Positions 8,066-16,765 of a DNA stretch of 45,820 nucleotides are shown piece after piece. The translations under genes were made by a program, and so were the position numbers. The first letter of the stretch is position 1. Each line of letters starts with the position of its first letter. The notes beneath the pieces were generated by a model. That model worked only from the letters and a program-made list of their open reading frames with translations. It searched no databases and was not told where the DNA came from. The stretch is from Hyphomicrobiales bacterium (GTDB taxonomy: Bacteria > Pseudomonadota > Alphaproteobacteria > Rhizobiales > Devosiaceae), in the NCBI GenBank assembly GCA_027487555.1, contig JAIYDI010000006.1, positions 1-45,820 on the forward strand, given 5' to 3'.

Positions 8066-9712
8066 CTACATGCCGGTGTAATTGGGACCGGAGCCGCCTT
8101 CTGGCGGCACCCAGGTGATGTTGCCGGCCGGGTCCTTGATGTCGCAGGTCTTGCAGTGCACGCAATTGGCGGCATTGATGCGGAAGACCGGCTTGCCGGC
8201 CTCCTCGGCGACCTCGTAGACGCCCGCCGGGCAATAGGCCGGCGACGGCTCCGCCCCATAGCGCGGCGCCGTTGCCGAGAGGGGGACGGTCGGATCGGAT
8301 AGCCTCAGATGCAGCGGCTGGTCCTCGTCGTGGCTGAGATTGGCAATGTAGACCGAGCTCGCCTTGTCGAAGGTCAGCCTGCCATCGGGCTTGGGATAGA
8401 TGCGCGGCATGCCGACGGGGCGGAGGGTTGCCGCATCGGCCTGGCGAATATGCAGGGTGCCGAAAGGCGAGACTTTCAGCAGGTGCTGCGCCCAGAGGTC
8501 GGCGCCGCCGAGCGCTGCGCCAAGCAAGGTTCCGAAGCGGTGCCAGAGCGGCTTGACGTTGCGGACGGCATGCAGTTCCGTTTCGATACCGCTTGAGCGC
8601 ACGCTTTCGTCGAGCGTTTCGATCCGGTCATTGGCGCGGCCCGCGGCGATGGCCCTGGCCACCTCTTCGCCCGCCACCCGCCCCGAACGCAGCGCCGAAT
8701 GGATGGCCTTGAGCGCCGCCGCATTCATGAAGCCCGCCGCGCAACCGATCAGCGCACCGCCGGGAAAGGCCAGCGCGGGGATGGATTGCAGACCACCTGC
8801 CGTAAGCGCGCGGGCGCCATAGCTGAGCCGGGTTGCCCCTTCGAGCAGGCGCGCGAGCGAGGGATGCGCCTTGAAGCGCTGGAACTCGCCAAAGGGCGAC
8901 AGCGTCGGATCGGCATAGCTCAGGTGTGTCACGAGCCCGAGATAGAGTCGGCGGTTGCCGGCATGGTAGGCGAAGCCGCCGCCCTGCGTTCGGTTGTCGA
9001 ACGGGTAGCCGAGATAGTGGTCGATCCGGCCCGGCTCGTGCCGGTCCGCCGCGATCTCCCAGACTTCCTTGATGCCGAGGCCAAAATGCTGCGGGTCGAC
9101 GTCGTTGCCCAGCCCGAAGCGCTCGGTAAGGACCTTGGCGAGCGAGCCGCGCGCGCCCTCGCCGATCAGGGTGTATTTGGCGCGCAATCCGATACCAGGT
9201 GCAAAGGTACCTTTCTCACCGCCGTCGCGGTCGCGGCCGAGATCGCCGGTGACGATGCCCTCGACGGCGCCCTCGGGGGTCAGCAGCAGGTCGACGGCAG
9301 CCGTCATCGGGTAGATCTCGACGCCGAGGCCCTGCGCCACCTCGCCCAGCCATTTCACCAGATCGCCAAGGCTTGTGATCACCTGGCCCGGGACGTGCAT
9401 TTGCGGCGGCACCAGCGCCGATGGCAGCGCGAAGTCACCCGTCGCGGTGAGGTAGTGATAGGTGTCCTTCGTCACCACGGGCCCCACCGGCGCACCTTGC
9501 GTCCGCCAGTCGGGCAAGAGCTCGTCGAGCCCAACCGGGTTCATCGCCGCGCCCGAGATGATGTGGCCGCCGATCTCGGCGGATTTTTCCACCACGGTCA
9601 CCTGAAGTGCGGGCGCCACCTGCTTGAGGCGGATGGCGGCGGCAAGCCCGGCCGGGCCGGCGCCGACGATGACCACATCGGTATCGATGATGTCGCGGGT
9701 GGGGAGGGACAC
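8066..9712 (-). CDS. Electron-transfer flavoprotein-ubiquinone oxidoreductase
   Basis: 548-residue membrane-associated flavoprotein that passes electrons from ETF, and so from acyl-CoA and amine dehydrogenases, to ubiquinone. The FAD-binding GAGPAG lies at residues 17-22. The C-terminus has a cysteine in AYCPAGVYE and the CxxCxxC in NCVHCKTCDIKDP, the four ligands of a [4Fe-4S] cluster, followed by the typical ITWVPPEGGSGPNY ending. Length matches the family. The start is GTG at 9712. It is divergent from the uracil-DNA glycosylase gene, with 57 bases between starts. Confidence 0.95.
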   Translation of the reverse strand: MSLPTRDIIDTDVVIVGAGPAGLAAAIRLKQVAPALQVTVVEKSAEIGGHIISGAAMNPVGLDELLPDWRTQGAPVGPVVTKDTYHYLTATGDFALPSALVPPQMHVPGQVITSLGDLVKWLGEVAQGLGVEIYPMTAAVDLLLTPEGAVEGIVTGDLGRDRDGGEKGTFAPGIGLRAKYTLIGEGARGSLAKVLTERFGLGNDVDPQHFGLGIKEVWEIAADRHEPGRIDHYLGYPFDNRTQGGGFAYHAGNRRLYLGLVTHLSYADPTLSPFGEFQRFKAHPSLARLLEGATRLSYGARALTAGGLQSIPALAFPGGALIGCAAGFMNAAALKAIHSALRSGRVAGEEVARAIAAGRANDRIETLDESVRSSGIETELHAVRNVKPLWHRFGTLLGAALGGADLWAQHLLKVSPFGTLHIRQADAATLRPVGMPRIYPKPDGRLTFDKASSVYIANLSHDEDQPLHLRLSDPTVPLSATAPRYGAEPSPAYCPAGVYEVAEEAGKPVFRINAANCVHCKTCDIKDPAGNITWVPPEGGSGPNYTGM

Positions 9713-9769
9713 GCAGGGTTACCCGTTTGCAATTGGCGGGGACGATGGGGGTGTGACATAACAGATGCC

Positions 9770-10636
9770 ATGCACCAAGATCGACCGCAAAATCTGCCGG
9801 ACGGGGACCTGAGCGGGGCCGAACTGGTCGCGCTGCTCGAGTTCTACCGCGCGGCAGGCGTCGATTTCGCCGTGGCCGAGGCGCCGATCGACCGCTTCGC
9901 GCTGAGCGCCGCGCCCTCGAAGGCACGGCCCATGCCGCAGGCGGCCGTCGCGCCGCCGCCGGTTTCGGTACCCTCCGCGCCGCGGCCGGCACAGGTTCCG
10001 GGCGCACCGGCGCTGAGCCTCAACGGCGACCCGTCGGAAACCCGCGCGCTCGCCGCCACGGCCAATACGCTCGACGAGCTGAAGGCGCTGATGAATGCCT
10101 ATGAGGGCTGTTCGCTGAAAAAGCGCGCGACGCAGCTCTGCTTCGCCGACGGCAACCCCGAGGCGGAAATCATGCTGGTGGGCGAAGGCCCCGGCGAGCA
10201 GGAGGACCTGACGGGCAAGCCGTTTGTCGGCCGCGCCGGGCAGTTGCTCGACCGCATGCTTGCCAGCATCGGGCTCGACCGCACGAAGGTCTATATCGCC
10301 AACATGGTGCCATGGCGGCCGCCGGGCAATCGCGACCCATCGGCGGAGGAGCTGGCACTGTGCACGCCGTTCCTCATCCGGCAGGTGGAACTGGTGGCGC
10401 CGAAGCTCCTGGTAACGCTGGGCAATGTGCCGACCAAATCGCTGTTCGAGACGCAGGCGGGCATCACCCGCGTGCGTGGGCAGTGGAAGGAACTCGCCAT
10501 TGGCAGCCATCGCGTGCCGGCGCTCGCGACGCTGCATCCGGCTTACCTCTTGCGCACGCCGGGCGCCAAGTCGCTTGCATGGCGCGATATGCTGAGCCTC
10601 AGGCATGCGATGGCTGGGGCCGTCGGCAAAGGTTAA
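9770..10636 (+). CDS. Uracil-DNA glycosylase, family 4-like
   Basis: 288-residue base-excision repair enzyme that removes uracil from DNA. A low-complexity Ala/Pro-rich N-terminal third (about residues 45-85) precedes the catalytic domain, which has GEGPGEQED, GKPFVGRAGQLLDRML, NMVPWRPPGNRDP and the C-terminal HPAYLLR. Only single cysteines are seen where classical family-4 enzymes have a CxxC pair (Cys114 in YEGCSLKK, Cys124 in QLCFADG), so an Fe-S cluster is uncertain. The open frame extends far upstream but is antisense to ETF-QO, so ATG 9770 is used. Confidence 0.88.
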   Translation: MHQDRPQNLPDGDLSGAELVALLEFYRAAGVDFAVAEAPIDRFALSAAPSKARPMPQAAVAPPPVSVPSAPRPAQVPGAPALSLNGDPSETRALAATANTLDELKALMNAYEGCSLKKRATQLCFADGNPEAEIMLVGEGPGEQEDLTGKPFVGRAGQLLDRMLASIGLDRTKVYIANMVPWRPPGNRDPSAEELALCTPFLIRQVELVAPKLLVTLGNVPTKSLFETQAGITRVRGQWKELAIGSHRVPALATLHPAYLLRTPGAKSLAWRDMLSLRHAMAGAVGKG

Positions 10637-10781
10637 CGGCGGTTTACGGTCCCCTAACCAATTCGTCGACAATCGGTGCAGGGCCACGATTTTCGTAACC
10701 AGTCGTTGCACCGGACGCCCGAATTTGGTCTGACTTTATAGGCAAGCGGCCCCGGACCCTGAACAGCCCGCAGAAAGCGCC

Positions 10782-12209
10782 ATGTCCTCCGCCCTCAAGA
10801 TCTATGCCCTGTTCATCGGCTCGGCACTCCTCATGTTCGGCGGCGGCCTGCAGGGCCTGCTGCTCTCGGTGCGCGGTGCGGAGGAAGGTTTTCCGCTCTA
10901 TGCGCTGGGCCTGATCGGCACCGGCTGGTCGGTGGGCTTTGTCGCGGGCTCGGTCACCGTGCCGATGATGGTGAAGCGGGTCGGGCATATCCGTGCCTTC
11001 TCGATCATGGCGGCGATCGGCACGGTGACGATTCTGTGCAACCTGCTGCTCGTGAACGACATCAGCTGGATCGTGCTGCGCGCCTTTTCGGGCTTCTGCT
11101 TTGCCGGTGCGGCAATGATCGTGGAGAGCTGGCTCAACGAGGTGGCCGACAACCGGAGCCGCGGCACGATCTTTTCGGTCTATGTGACCATCAACATGGC
11201 GGCCTCGACCATCGGGCAGCTGTTCATGGCGGTAACCGGCACGGCCGGTTTCGTGCCCTTCGTGGTGGGCGCAATCAGCTTCATCTGCGCGGTGCTGCCC
11301 ACCGCGATGACATCGACGCCACAGCCGCGACCGATCTCGTCGGCCAAGCTGGATGTGGTCCTGCTCTACAAGACGTCGCCGCTTGCGGTCATCGCGGCCT
11401 TCGCCTGCGGCATGGCGAACGGCGCCTTCGGCACGCTCGCCCCGGTCTATGGCTACGAGCAGAAGCTCGACGCCTCGGCCATCGCCTATCTCTTCGCGGT
11501 GACTGCCGTACTCGGCGCCATCGCGCAGATCCCGGCAGGGCGCATCTCCGACAAGATCGACCGCCGCATGGTGATTGTGGTGCTGAGTACCGCCGCCGCG
11601 CTGGTCGGGTTCTTCACAGTGCTCATCAACCCCCATGGTGGGGTGATGATGTTCATCCTGTTCGGGCTCTACGGTCTCACGGCCTACCCGCTCTATGCGA
11701 TAGCCGTTGCCCACGCGAACGACTTTGCCAAGGAGGGCGAGTTTGGCCGCGTCGCGGGCGGCATGCTGCTGATCCTCGGCATCGGGCTCGCCATCGGCCC
11801 GATCATCGCCAGCTATGTGATGAACACCATCTCGCCGGTGGGGCTGTTCATCGTCACGGCCACATTCCATGGCGCGCTCGCTGTAACGGCATTCCTGCGC
11901 ATGAAGGTGCGTCCCGTCCGGGACAATCGTGGCCGCGTCCGCTTCCGCGCCATGAATGCCGAGAAGCCGATTTCGCCCGGCACCGTCGCGCTCGATCCGC
12001 GCATGGACGAGGTGCAGGAAAATTTCCCGCCCCCGCCGCAGGCGCAACGGAAGCCCGTCGACGGCGAGATCATCGTGCCAGATCCGGTGCCACCCGCAGT
12101 GGTGATCGAGACCGCGCCAAACGACATCGGGGGCGAGGCGACGCCGGACACCGCTCCCGAATCCAATCCCGCCCCGACTACGGGCGAACCGACCGAACCC
12201 AAGTCCTGA
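10782..12209 (+). CDS. MFS transporter (YcaD-like)
   Basis: 475-residue inner-membrane transporter of the major facilitator superfamily. Around twelve hydrophobic spans are seen to about residue 395, with the cytoplasmic motif GRISDKIDRR between the halves (about residues 253-262). A hydrophilic, proline-rich tail of about 80 residues follows, which is longer than in typical members. The substrate is unknown; the closest resemblance is to the YcaD-like subfamily. Starts at ATG 10782 and ends 12 bases before moaB, so the two may be co-transcribed. Confidence 0.82.
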   Translation: MSSALKIYALFIGSALLMFGGGLQGLLLSVRGAEEGFPLYALGLIGTGWSVGFVAGSVTVPMMVKRVGHIRAFSIMAAIGTVTILCNLLLVNDISWIVLRAFSGFCFAGAAMIVESWLNEVADNRSRGTIFSVYVTINMAASTIGQLFMAVTGTAGFVPFVVGAISFICAVLPTAMTSTPQPRPISSAKLDVVLLYKTSPLAVIAAFACGMANGAFGTLAPVYGYEQKLDASAIAYLFAVTAVLGAIAQIPAGRISDKIDRRMVIVVLSTAAALVGFFTVLINPHGGVMMFILFGLYGLTAYPLYAIAVAHANDFAKEGEFGRVAGGMLLILGIGLAIGPIIASYVMNTISPVGLFIVTATFHGALAVTAFLRMKVRPVRDNRGRVRFRAMNAEKPISPGTVALDPRMDEVQENFPPPPQAQRKPVDGEIIVPDPVPPAVVIETAPNDIGGEATPDTAPESNPAPTTGEPTEPKS

Positions 12210-12221
12210 GCCGAGCACAGC

Positions 12222-12758
12222 ATGTTCAAATCCGAACTCGATCTCTCGAAGCCGTTCACACCGCTCTCGATCGCGGTGCTGGCGGTCTCCGACACCCGTA
12301 CTCTCGAAACAGATACGGCAGGTGCGCTGCTGAAATCGCTCGTCGAAGGCGACGGCCATAGCTGCCCGGCCCGCGCCGTGGTGAAGGACGATATCCACGC
12401 CATCCGCCGGCAGGTCATGGACTGGGTGGTCGACCCCGCGATCGACGTGGTGATCACCACCGGCGGCACCGGTTTTTCGGGCCGCGATGTGACGCCCGAG
12501 GCTCTCGAGCCCCTGTTCCAGAAGCGGATGGAGGGGTTCTCAGTGCTGTTTCACCAGTATTCGGCCACGACCATCGGCACCTCGACCCTGCAGTCTCGCG
12601 CCACCGGCGGGCTTATCGGCGAAACCTTCGTCTTCGCCCTTCCCGGCTCTCGCGGCGCCTGCCGCGACGCCTGGGAGGGTATTCTGCGTGCCCAACTCGA
12701 CAACCGGCACAAGCCCTGCAATTTCGTGGAGCTGATACCACGGCTGGCGGAACGATAA
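12222..12758 (+). CDS. moaB: Molybdenum cofactor biosynthesis protein MoaB
   Basis: 178-residue member of the MoaB/MogA family, which binds and adenylates molybdopterin. The motif VVITTGGTGFSGRDVTPEAL (about residues 71-90) is diagnostic, and FALPGSRGACRDAW is the C-terminal substrate-site loop. Length fits MoaB. It follows the MFS gene by 12 bases and precedes a small basic ORF by one base. In alphaproteobacteria this gene is commonly found near the radical SAM and rnhB genes seen just downstream. Confidence 0.93.
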   Translation: MFKSELDLSKPFTPLSIAVLAVSDTRTLETDTAGALLKSLVEGDGHSCPARAVVKDDIHAIRRQVMDWVVDPAIDVVITTGGTGFSGRDVTPEALEPLFQKRMEGFSVLFHQYSATTIGTSTLQSRATGGLIGETFVFALPGSRGACRDAWEGILRAQLDNRHKPCNFVELIPRLAER

Positions 12759-12759
12759 G

Positions 12760-12921
12760 ATGAAGCGGCCGCTGACCCGCAAGGAGACCGCGCCGCGCAA
12801 CCTTGCGGCCAAGGCACTGGGCGCTGGACACTTCAAGCCCAAGGTCGAGCCCGACCCCAAGACCTACAAGCGCAAGGGCCGCTATCGGCCCGATCCGCTG
12901 GCCGAGAGCGACCGCGAGTAA
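12760..12921 (+). CDS. Small basic protein, 53 residues
   Basis: ATG at 12760, one base after the moaB stop, opens a 53-residue frame ending in TAA at 12921. The product starts MKRPLTRKETAPRN and is rich in Lys, Arg and Pro (for example KPKVEPDPKTYKRKGRYRP). No domain or signal peptide is visible. The tight coupling to moaB and the consistent codon use suggest a real gene. Small basic proteins of this style exist in related genomes, but I cannot name a function. Confidence 0.6.
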   Translation: MKRPLTRKETAPRNLAAKALGAGHFKPKVEPDPKTYKRKGRYRPDPLAESDRE

Positions 12922-12953
12922 GCGGCATCGGCTGAACTATCCCCAGGATAGGC

Positions 12954-12969
12954 GTTCATTCAGGGTTCA
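12954..12969 (+). promoter_or_regulatory. Direct repeat upstream of lemA
   Basis: GTTCA at 12954-12958 recurs at 12965-12969, a spacing of 11 bases or one helical turn. This is the geometry used by many OmpR/PhoB-type response regulators. It lies about 140 bases before lemA in a 188-base gap. No regulator can be named. Confidence 0.3.
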
Positions 12970-13109
12970 CGGCGCCGGGCGCAGTTGATGCGCCATGCCG
13001 CGGGTGACAGATTGCGCCCGGGGCTGTGGAACGCTTCCGGGAAATGCGGCGACGGTTTTCCGCCTCGGACGCGCGACAGTGCAAACACAAGATCAGCTGA
13101 GCGTTTCCG

Positions 13110-13706
13110 ATGAACCGCACGCTGATCCGGGTACTGCTGGAGGGCATCGTGACCGGGTTGATCATTCTCGCCATTATCATCGCCGTCATCGGCTATGGCA
13201 TATTCATCTACAACGACCTCGTGTCGAAGCGGCAGCTCAAGGAAGAAGGCTGGTCGGGCATCGATGTGCAGCTGAAGCGCCGCACCGACCTGATCCCCAA
13301 CCTGCTTGAGACGGTGAAGGGCTATATGAGCCACGAGCGTGAAACGCTCGAAGCCGTCGTCAAGGCCCGTGCCGCGGCCACTGCCGGCGTGGACCAGTCG
13401 CCCGCCGCGCGTTCTGCGCTCGAAGGCCAGCTGACCGGCGCGCTCGGGAAGCTGCTCGCCATCGCCGAGGCCTATCCTGACCTCAAGGCCAACACCAATT
13501 TCATCGAGTTCCAGAACGCACTGCAGAGCGTGGAGGACGAAATCCAGATGGCGCGCCGCTATTTCAACGGCGCGGTGCGCAACCTCAACACGGCAGTCGA
13601 GAGCTTTCCCAGCGTGATCGTCGCCAATGCCTTCAAGTTCTCGAAATCCGAGTATTTCGAGCTTGAGAACGAGGCCGAGCGTGCCGTGCCATCGGTGAAG
13701 TTCTAG
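13110..13706 (+). CDS. lemA: LemA family protein
   Basis: 198 residues. One hydrophobic N-terminal segment (about residues 10-32) ending in IYNDLVSKR anchors a helical-bundle domain. The LemA signature follows: [19 protein letters not shown], then [10 protein letters not shown], and [31 protein letters not shown]. The function of the family is poorly defined; it is membrane-associated and often encoded with DUF2207 or TPM-domain proteins, as here. The DUF2207 gene begins 23 bases downstream, so the two likely form an operon. Confidence 0.93.
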   Translation: MNRTLIRVLLEGIVTGLIILAIIIAVIGYGIFIYNDLVSKRQLKEEGWSGIDVQLKRRTDLIPNLLETVKGYMSHERETLEAVVKARAAATAGVDQSPAARSALEGQLTGALGKLLAIAEAYPDLKANTNFIEFQNALQSVEDEIQMARRYFNGAVRNLNTAVESFPSVIVANAFKFSKSEYFELENEAERAVPSVKF

Positions 13707-13729
13707 GCGTCGCGGTGGGGGGGACGGCC

Positions 13730-15673
13730 ATGAGCGACGCGGATCGCAGACAGCGGCGGCCCGGACGGGGCGTCGGACTGGTGGTGCTGGCGAGCCTGCT
13801 GCTCGGCATCATCCTGCTCGCGGCATGGCCTGCGGCCGCGGACGAGCGGATCACCAATTTTTCGAGCGCCGTGACGCTCGACACGGCTGGCACGGTCGAC
13901 GTCACCGAAACGATCGACATCGTCGCCGAGGGCTACCAGATCAGGCGCGGCATCTACCGCGACCTGCCAACCATCCTCGTCAACGACGATCGTTCGCGGA
14001 TGCGCAGCGAACTGACCGTCCTCTATGTCACCCGCGACGGCCGTGCCGAGCCCTTCCGCATCGAAAGCATCGGCAATGGCTACAAGCGCATCCGCATCGG
14101 AGACCCCGATGTGATGCTCGCCTATGGCCCGCACCGCTACACCATCCGTTACACCATGACCCGCATGGCGCGGTACTTCGCCGACCATGACGAGCTCTAC
14201 TGGAACGCCACCGGCAATTTCTGGGTATTTCCCATCGAGAAATCCGTCGCGACGGTGACCCTGCCATCTGGCGCTGTCATCCAGAACCTCGTGGGGTATA
14301 CGGGCCGACAGGGCTCCGACGAGCAGGCGGTCACCATCACCCGCCAATCTGAGACGGAGGCCCTGTTTCGCACCAATCGGCGGCTCGCGTCGGGCGAGGG
14401 CATGTCGTTCGCCGTCAGCTTCCCCAAAGGCGTGGTTCTGCCGCCCTCGGGCACGCAGGCGCAGCTCGACTGGCTCGCCGACCATCGCGACGTGATCCTG
14501 CCCAGCGCGGCCGCGCTGCTCATCTTCCTCTACAACTTCGTCGCCTGGGCCGCCGTTGGCCGCGACCCGAAGAAGGGCACCATAATTCCGCTGTTTCATG
14601 CCCCAAAGGGCATGTCGCCGGCGCTCGTTCATTACGTGCACAAGCTCGGCTGGGGCAAGAACGGCTGGACTGCCTTCACCGCCTCGATCTTCGACCTCGG
14701 GGTCAAGGGGCTAGTGCGCATCGACAATTCCTCGTCGACGCTCCGCGTGACTGCGCTCGCCGGCACCCCGTCCGAGCGGCTTTCGGCCGGCGAGCAGCAG
14801 ACCTTCGATCTCATCAACCGCAAGGGTACGCTGTCGGTCGACAAATCGACCGGCCCCGAGATCGAGAAGACCCGCGCGAGCTTCGTGTCGGCCATCGAGC
14901 GCGAGAACCGCAAGGTCTATTTCAACAACAACCTCCCTTATGTCTTCGGAGGCTTCCTGCTCTCGGCGCTGCTGCTTGGTGGAATGGTGCTGGGCGACAT
15001 GCTGAGCGGCGAGTTCGTCATCGTCGCCTTGTTTGCCGGGATCTTCGTGACGGTGGTGTTTTCGATCCTGCGCTCAGCGTTGCGCCGCCCGCTGACGGGG
15101 TTCATTTTTGGAGCCATCTGGATCGGTATCCTGGTGTTCAACATGGGCGGCAGCTTCGTCGACATGTTTACCGACCTGCCGATAAACCCGCCCTTCATCG
15201 GCGCCATCACCATCGTCGCCATCGACCTGCTGTTTGCCTTCCTGATGCGGGCGCCGACCGTGCAGGGCCGCAAGGTGATGGACCAGATCGACGGGCTGAA
15301 GCTCTACCTCGAAACCGCCGAGAAGAACCGGCTCAACATGCAAGGCGAGCCGTCGATGACTGTCGAGCGCTTCGAGAAACTGCTTCCCTTCGCCATTGCT
15401 CTGGGCGTCGAGAAGCCATGGAGCGAGCATTTCGAGGCGGAGCTGTCCCGCTCGGGCGTGCCCGACACATCCTCGTCCTATGTCCCTGCGTGGTATCATG
15501 GCCGCAGCTTTTCTGACCGGGGCTTCTCCTCCTCCGTCTCGAGTGTCGCGACCGCGATGAGCGCGGCCATGATGGCATCGCAGCCGAGTACGTCCTCCGG
15601 CTCGGGCTTCTCGGGAGGCGGAGGTGGTGGGTCTGGCGGGGGCGGCGGAGGTGGCGGCGGCGGCGGCTGGTAA
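13730..15673 (+). CDS. DUF2207 membrane protein
   Basis: 647 residues. An N-terminal anchor or signal (about residues 14-38) is followed by an exported DUF2207 beta domain starting [16 protein letters not shown] and containing RRGIYRDLP. Membrane spans lie near residue 260 and between about 400 and 510, with a cytosolic stretch between and after. The C-terminus is a long Gly run preceded by SGSGFSGGG, common in this family and in TPM proteins. ATG 13730 is used rather than GTG 13715 because the G-rich ribosome site lies between them. Paired with lemA. Cell-envelope role likely; activity unknown. It converges on rnhB with a nine-base gap. Confidence 0.88.
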   Translation: MSDADRRQRRPGRGVGLVVLASLLLGIILLAAWPAAADERITNFSSAVTLDTAGTVDVTETIDIVAEGYQIRRGIYRDLPTILVNDDRSRMRSELTVLYVTRDGRAEPFRIESIGNGYKRIRIGDPDVMLAYGPHRYTIRYTMTRMARYFADHDELYWNATGNFWVFPIEKSVATVTLPSGAVIQNLVGYTGRQGSDEQAVTITRQSETEALFRTNRRLASGEGMSFAVSFPKGVVLPPSGTQAQLDWLADHRDVILPSAAALLIFLYNFVAWAAVGRDPKKGTIIPLFHAPKGMSPALVHYVHKLGWGKNGWTAFTASIFDLGVKGLVRIDNSSSTLRVTALAGTPSERLSAGEQQTFDLINRKGTLSVDKSTGPEIEKTRASFVSAIERENRKVYFNNNLPYVFGGFLLSALLLGGMVLGDMLSGEFVIVALFAGIFVTVVFSILRSALRRPLTGFIFGAIWIGILVFNMGGSFVDMFTDLPINPPFIGAITIVAIDLLFAFLMRAPTVQGRKVMDQIDGLKLYLETAEKNRLNMQGEPSMTVERFEKLLPFAIALGVEKPWSEHFEAELSRSGVPDTSSSYVPAWYHGRSFSDRGFSSSVSSVATAMSAAMMASQPSTSSGSGFSGGGGGGSGGGGGGGGGGGW

Positions 15674-15682
15674 GCCGACCCG

Positions 15683-16339
15683 TCAGGCATCCGTGCCGTT
15701 GCGGCGTGCGAGCGCCGCGGCACAGGGCGCGAAATCCATGCGGTGGTGCCGCCCTGGGCCGTGTGTCTCGAGCGCCTTGAGATGCGCGGCGGCCCCGTAG
15801 CCCTTGTGGGAGAGAAAGCCGAATTGCGGCTCTTCGGCATGCATGACACCGCACATCCGGTCGCGTGTCACCTTGGCGATGATCGAAGCCGCCGCGATCG
15901 ACACCGAGCGCGCATCGCCCGAGACGATCGCCTCGGCAGATACAGGCAGGCCCCTGGGCAGGCGGTTGCCATCGACCAGCACATGGTCGGGCCGGCGCGC
16001 GAGGCTCAGCACCGCCTGCCGCATCGCCCACATCGTGGCGTGGAGGATGTTGAGCCGCGCGATCAGGCGCGGTGGGGCCACGGCGATCGCCACATCGGCT
16101 GTTGCGAGGATTTCGGCATGGAGGCGCTCGCGGGCCTTGGCTGACAGCTGCTTGGAATCATTGAGGCCAGCCGGCACACGCAATGGATTGAGCACGACGG
16201 CGGCAACCACCACCGGCCCGGCCAGCGGGCCGCGCCCCGCTTCGTCGACGCCGCAAACCCTCAGCGCCCCACGCCCCTGCGCTGCCGCCTCGAAGGCGAG
16301 ATCGGGGAACAATACGGCGCTGGACGATTCACTCGGCAT
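15683..16339 (-). CDS. rnhB: Ribonuclease HII
   Basis: 218-residue RNase HII, which removes ribonucleotides from DNA and RNA-DNA hybrids. The GVDEAGRGPLAGPVV motif (about residues 30-44) holds the first catalytic Asp-Glu pair; DGNRLPRG, SIAAASIIAKVTRDR and the C-terminal HKGYGAAAHLKAL are also present. ATG 16339 gives the normal length; an upstream in-frame Met would add 20 unlikely residues. It is the last of three minus-strand genes (radical SAM, GFA-like, rnhB). In many relatives rnhB sits next to ccrM; here about 9 kb separates them. Confidence 0.95.
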   Translation of the reverse strand: MPSESSSAVLFPDLAFEAAAQGRGALRVCGVDEAGRGPLAGPVVVAAVVLNPLRVPAGLNDSKQLSAKARERLHAEILATADVAIAVAPPRLIARLNILHATMWAMRQAVLSLARRPDHVLVDGNRLPRGLPVSAEAIVSGDARSVSIAAASIIAKVTRDRMCGVMHAEEPQFGFLSHKGYGAAAHLKALETHGPGRHHRMDFAPCAAALARRNGTDA

Positions 16340-16376
16340 GGGCAAAGCATGGCGAGCAGTCTGGAATTTGCAAGAA

Positions 16377-16739
16377 CTACCAGAGGTTACGGCCATCAAC
16401 TTCGTTGTGCGGGATCATCTTGAGGTCGATATCGTCGAAGAGCCGCGCATTGAGCCCCACGCGCGACCTAGACATGTCCGGCTCGCCGGTTGACCAATCT
16501 GGCGTCACGCTGAAGGTGCCGCAGCCGCAGGTGGCGCAGAAATGGTGCTGGTTGAGCCCGCCCGGCGCATAGACGCCCGGGCTCGTTTCCGAGAGGATCC
16601 GCACCTGATCCTCGGCGTAGTAGACCCAGAGCGCCCCCCGCTTCGCACAGAAGGTGCAGGTGCAGGACGTGACGCTTTCGGGCAGCGTATCAACCTCGAA
16701 GCGCGTCGCCTTGCAGTGGCAGGTTCCAAGAATGGTCAT
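16377..16739 (-). CDS. GFA/CENP-V domain zinc protein
   Basis: 120-residue protein of the glutathione-dependent formaldehyde-activating enzyme (GFA) fold. Zinc ligands are visible as CHC (residues 7-9), SCTCTFC (about 25-31) and HFCATCGCGTF (about 67-77). ATG 16739 has GGAGGAG a few bases upstream. Many members have no proven activity on formaldehyde, so the substrate is open. It lies between the radical SAM gene (26-base gap) and rnhB (37-base gap) and is probably co-transcribed with them. Confidence 0.88.
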   Translation of the reverse strand: MTILGTCHCKATRFEVDTLPESVTSCTCTFCAKRGALWVYYAEDQVRILSETSPGVYAPGGLNQHHFCATCGCGTFSVTPDWSTGEPDMSRSRVGLNARLFDDIDLKMIPHNEVDGRNLW

Positions 16740-16765
16740 CGTGGTCTCCTCCGGATTGGACAGGG

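Noticed and set aside
8699..9769. Long N-terminal extension of the uracil-DNA glycosylase frame
   Set aside because: It runs antisense through ETF-QO. The translation is low-complexity shadow sequence, and ATG 9770 gives a normal start.
10633..10647. CtrA-like TTAA-N7-TTAC at the uracil-DNA glycosylase stop
   Set aside because: One mismatch, overlaps a stop codon and lies 135 bases from the next gene. Single sites of this quality are expected by chance.
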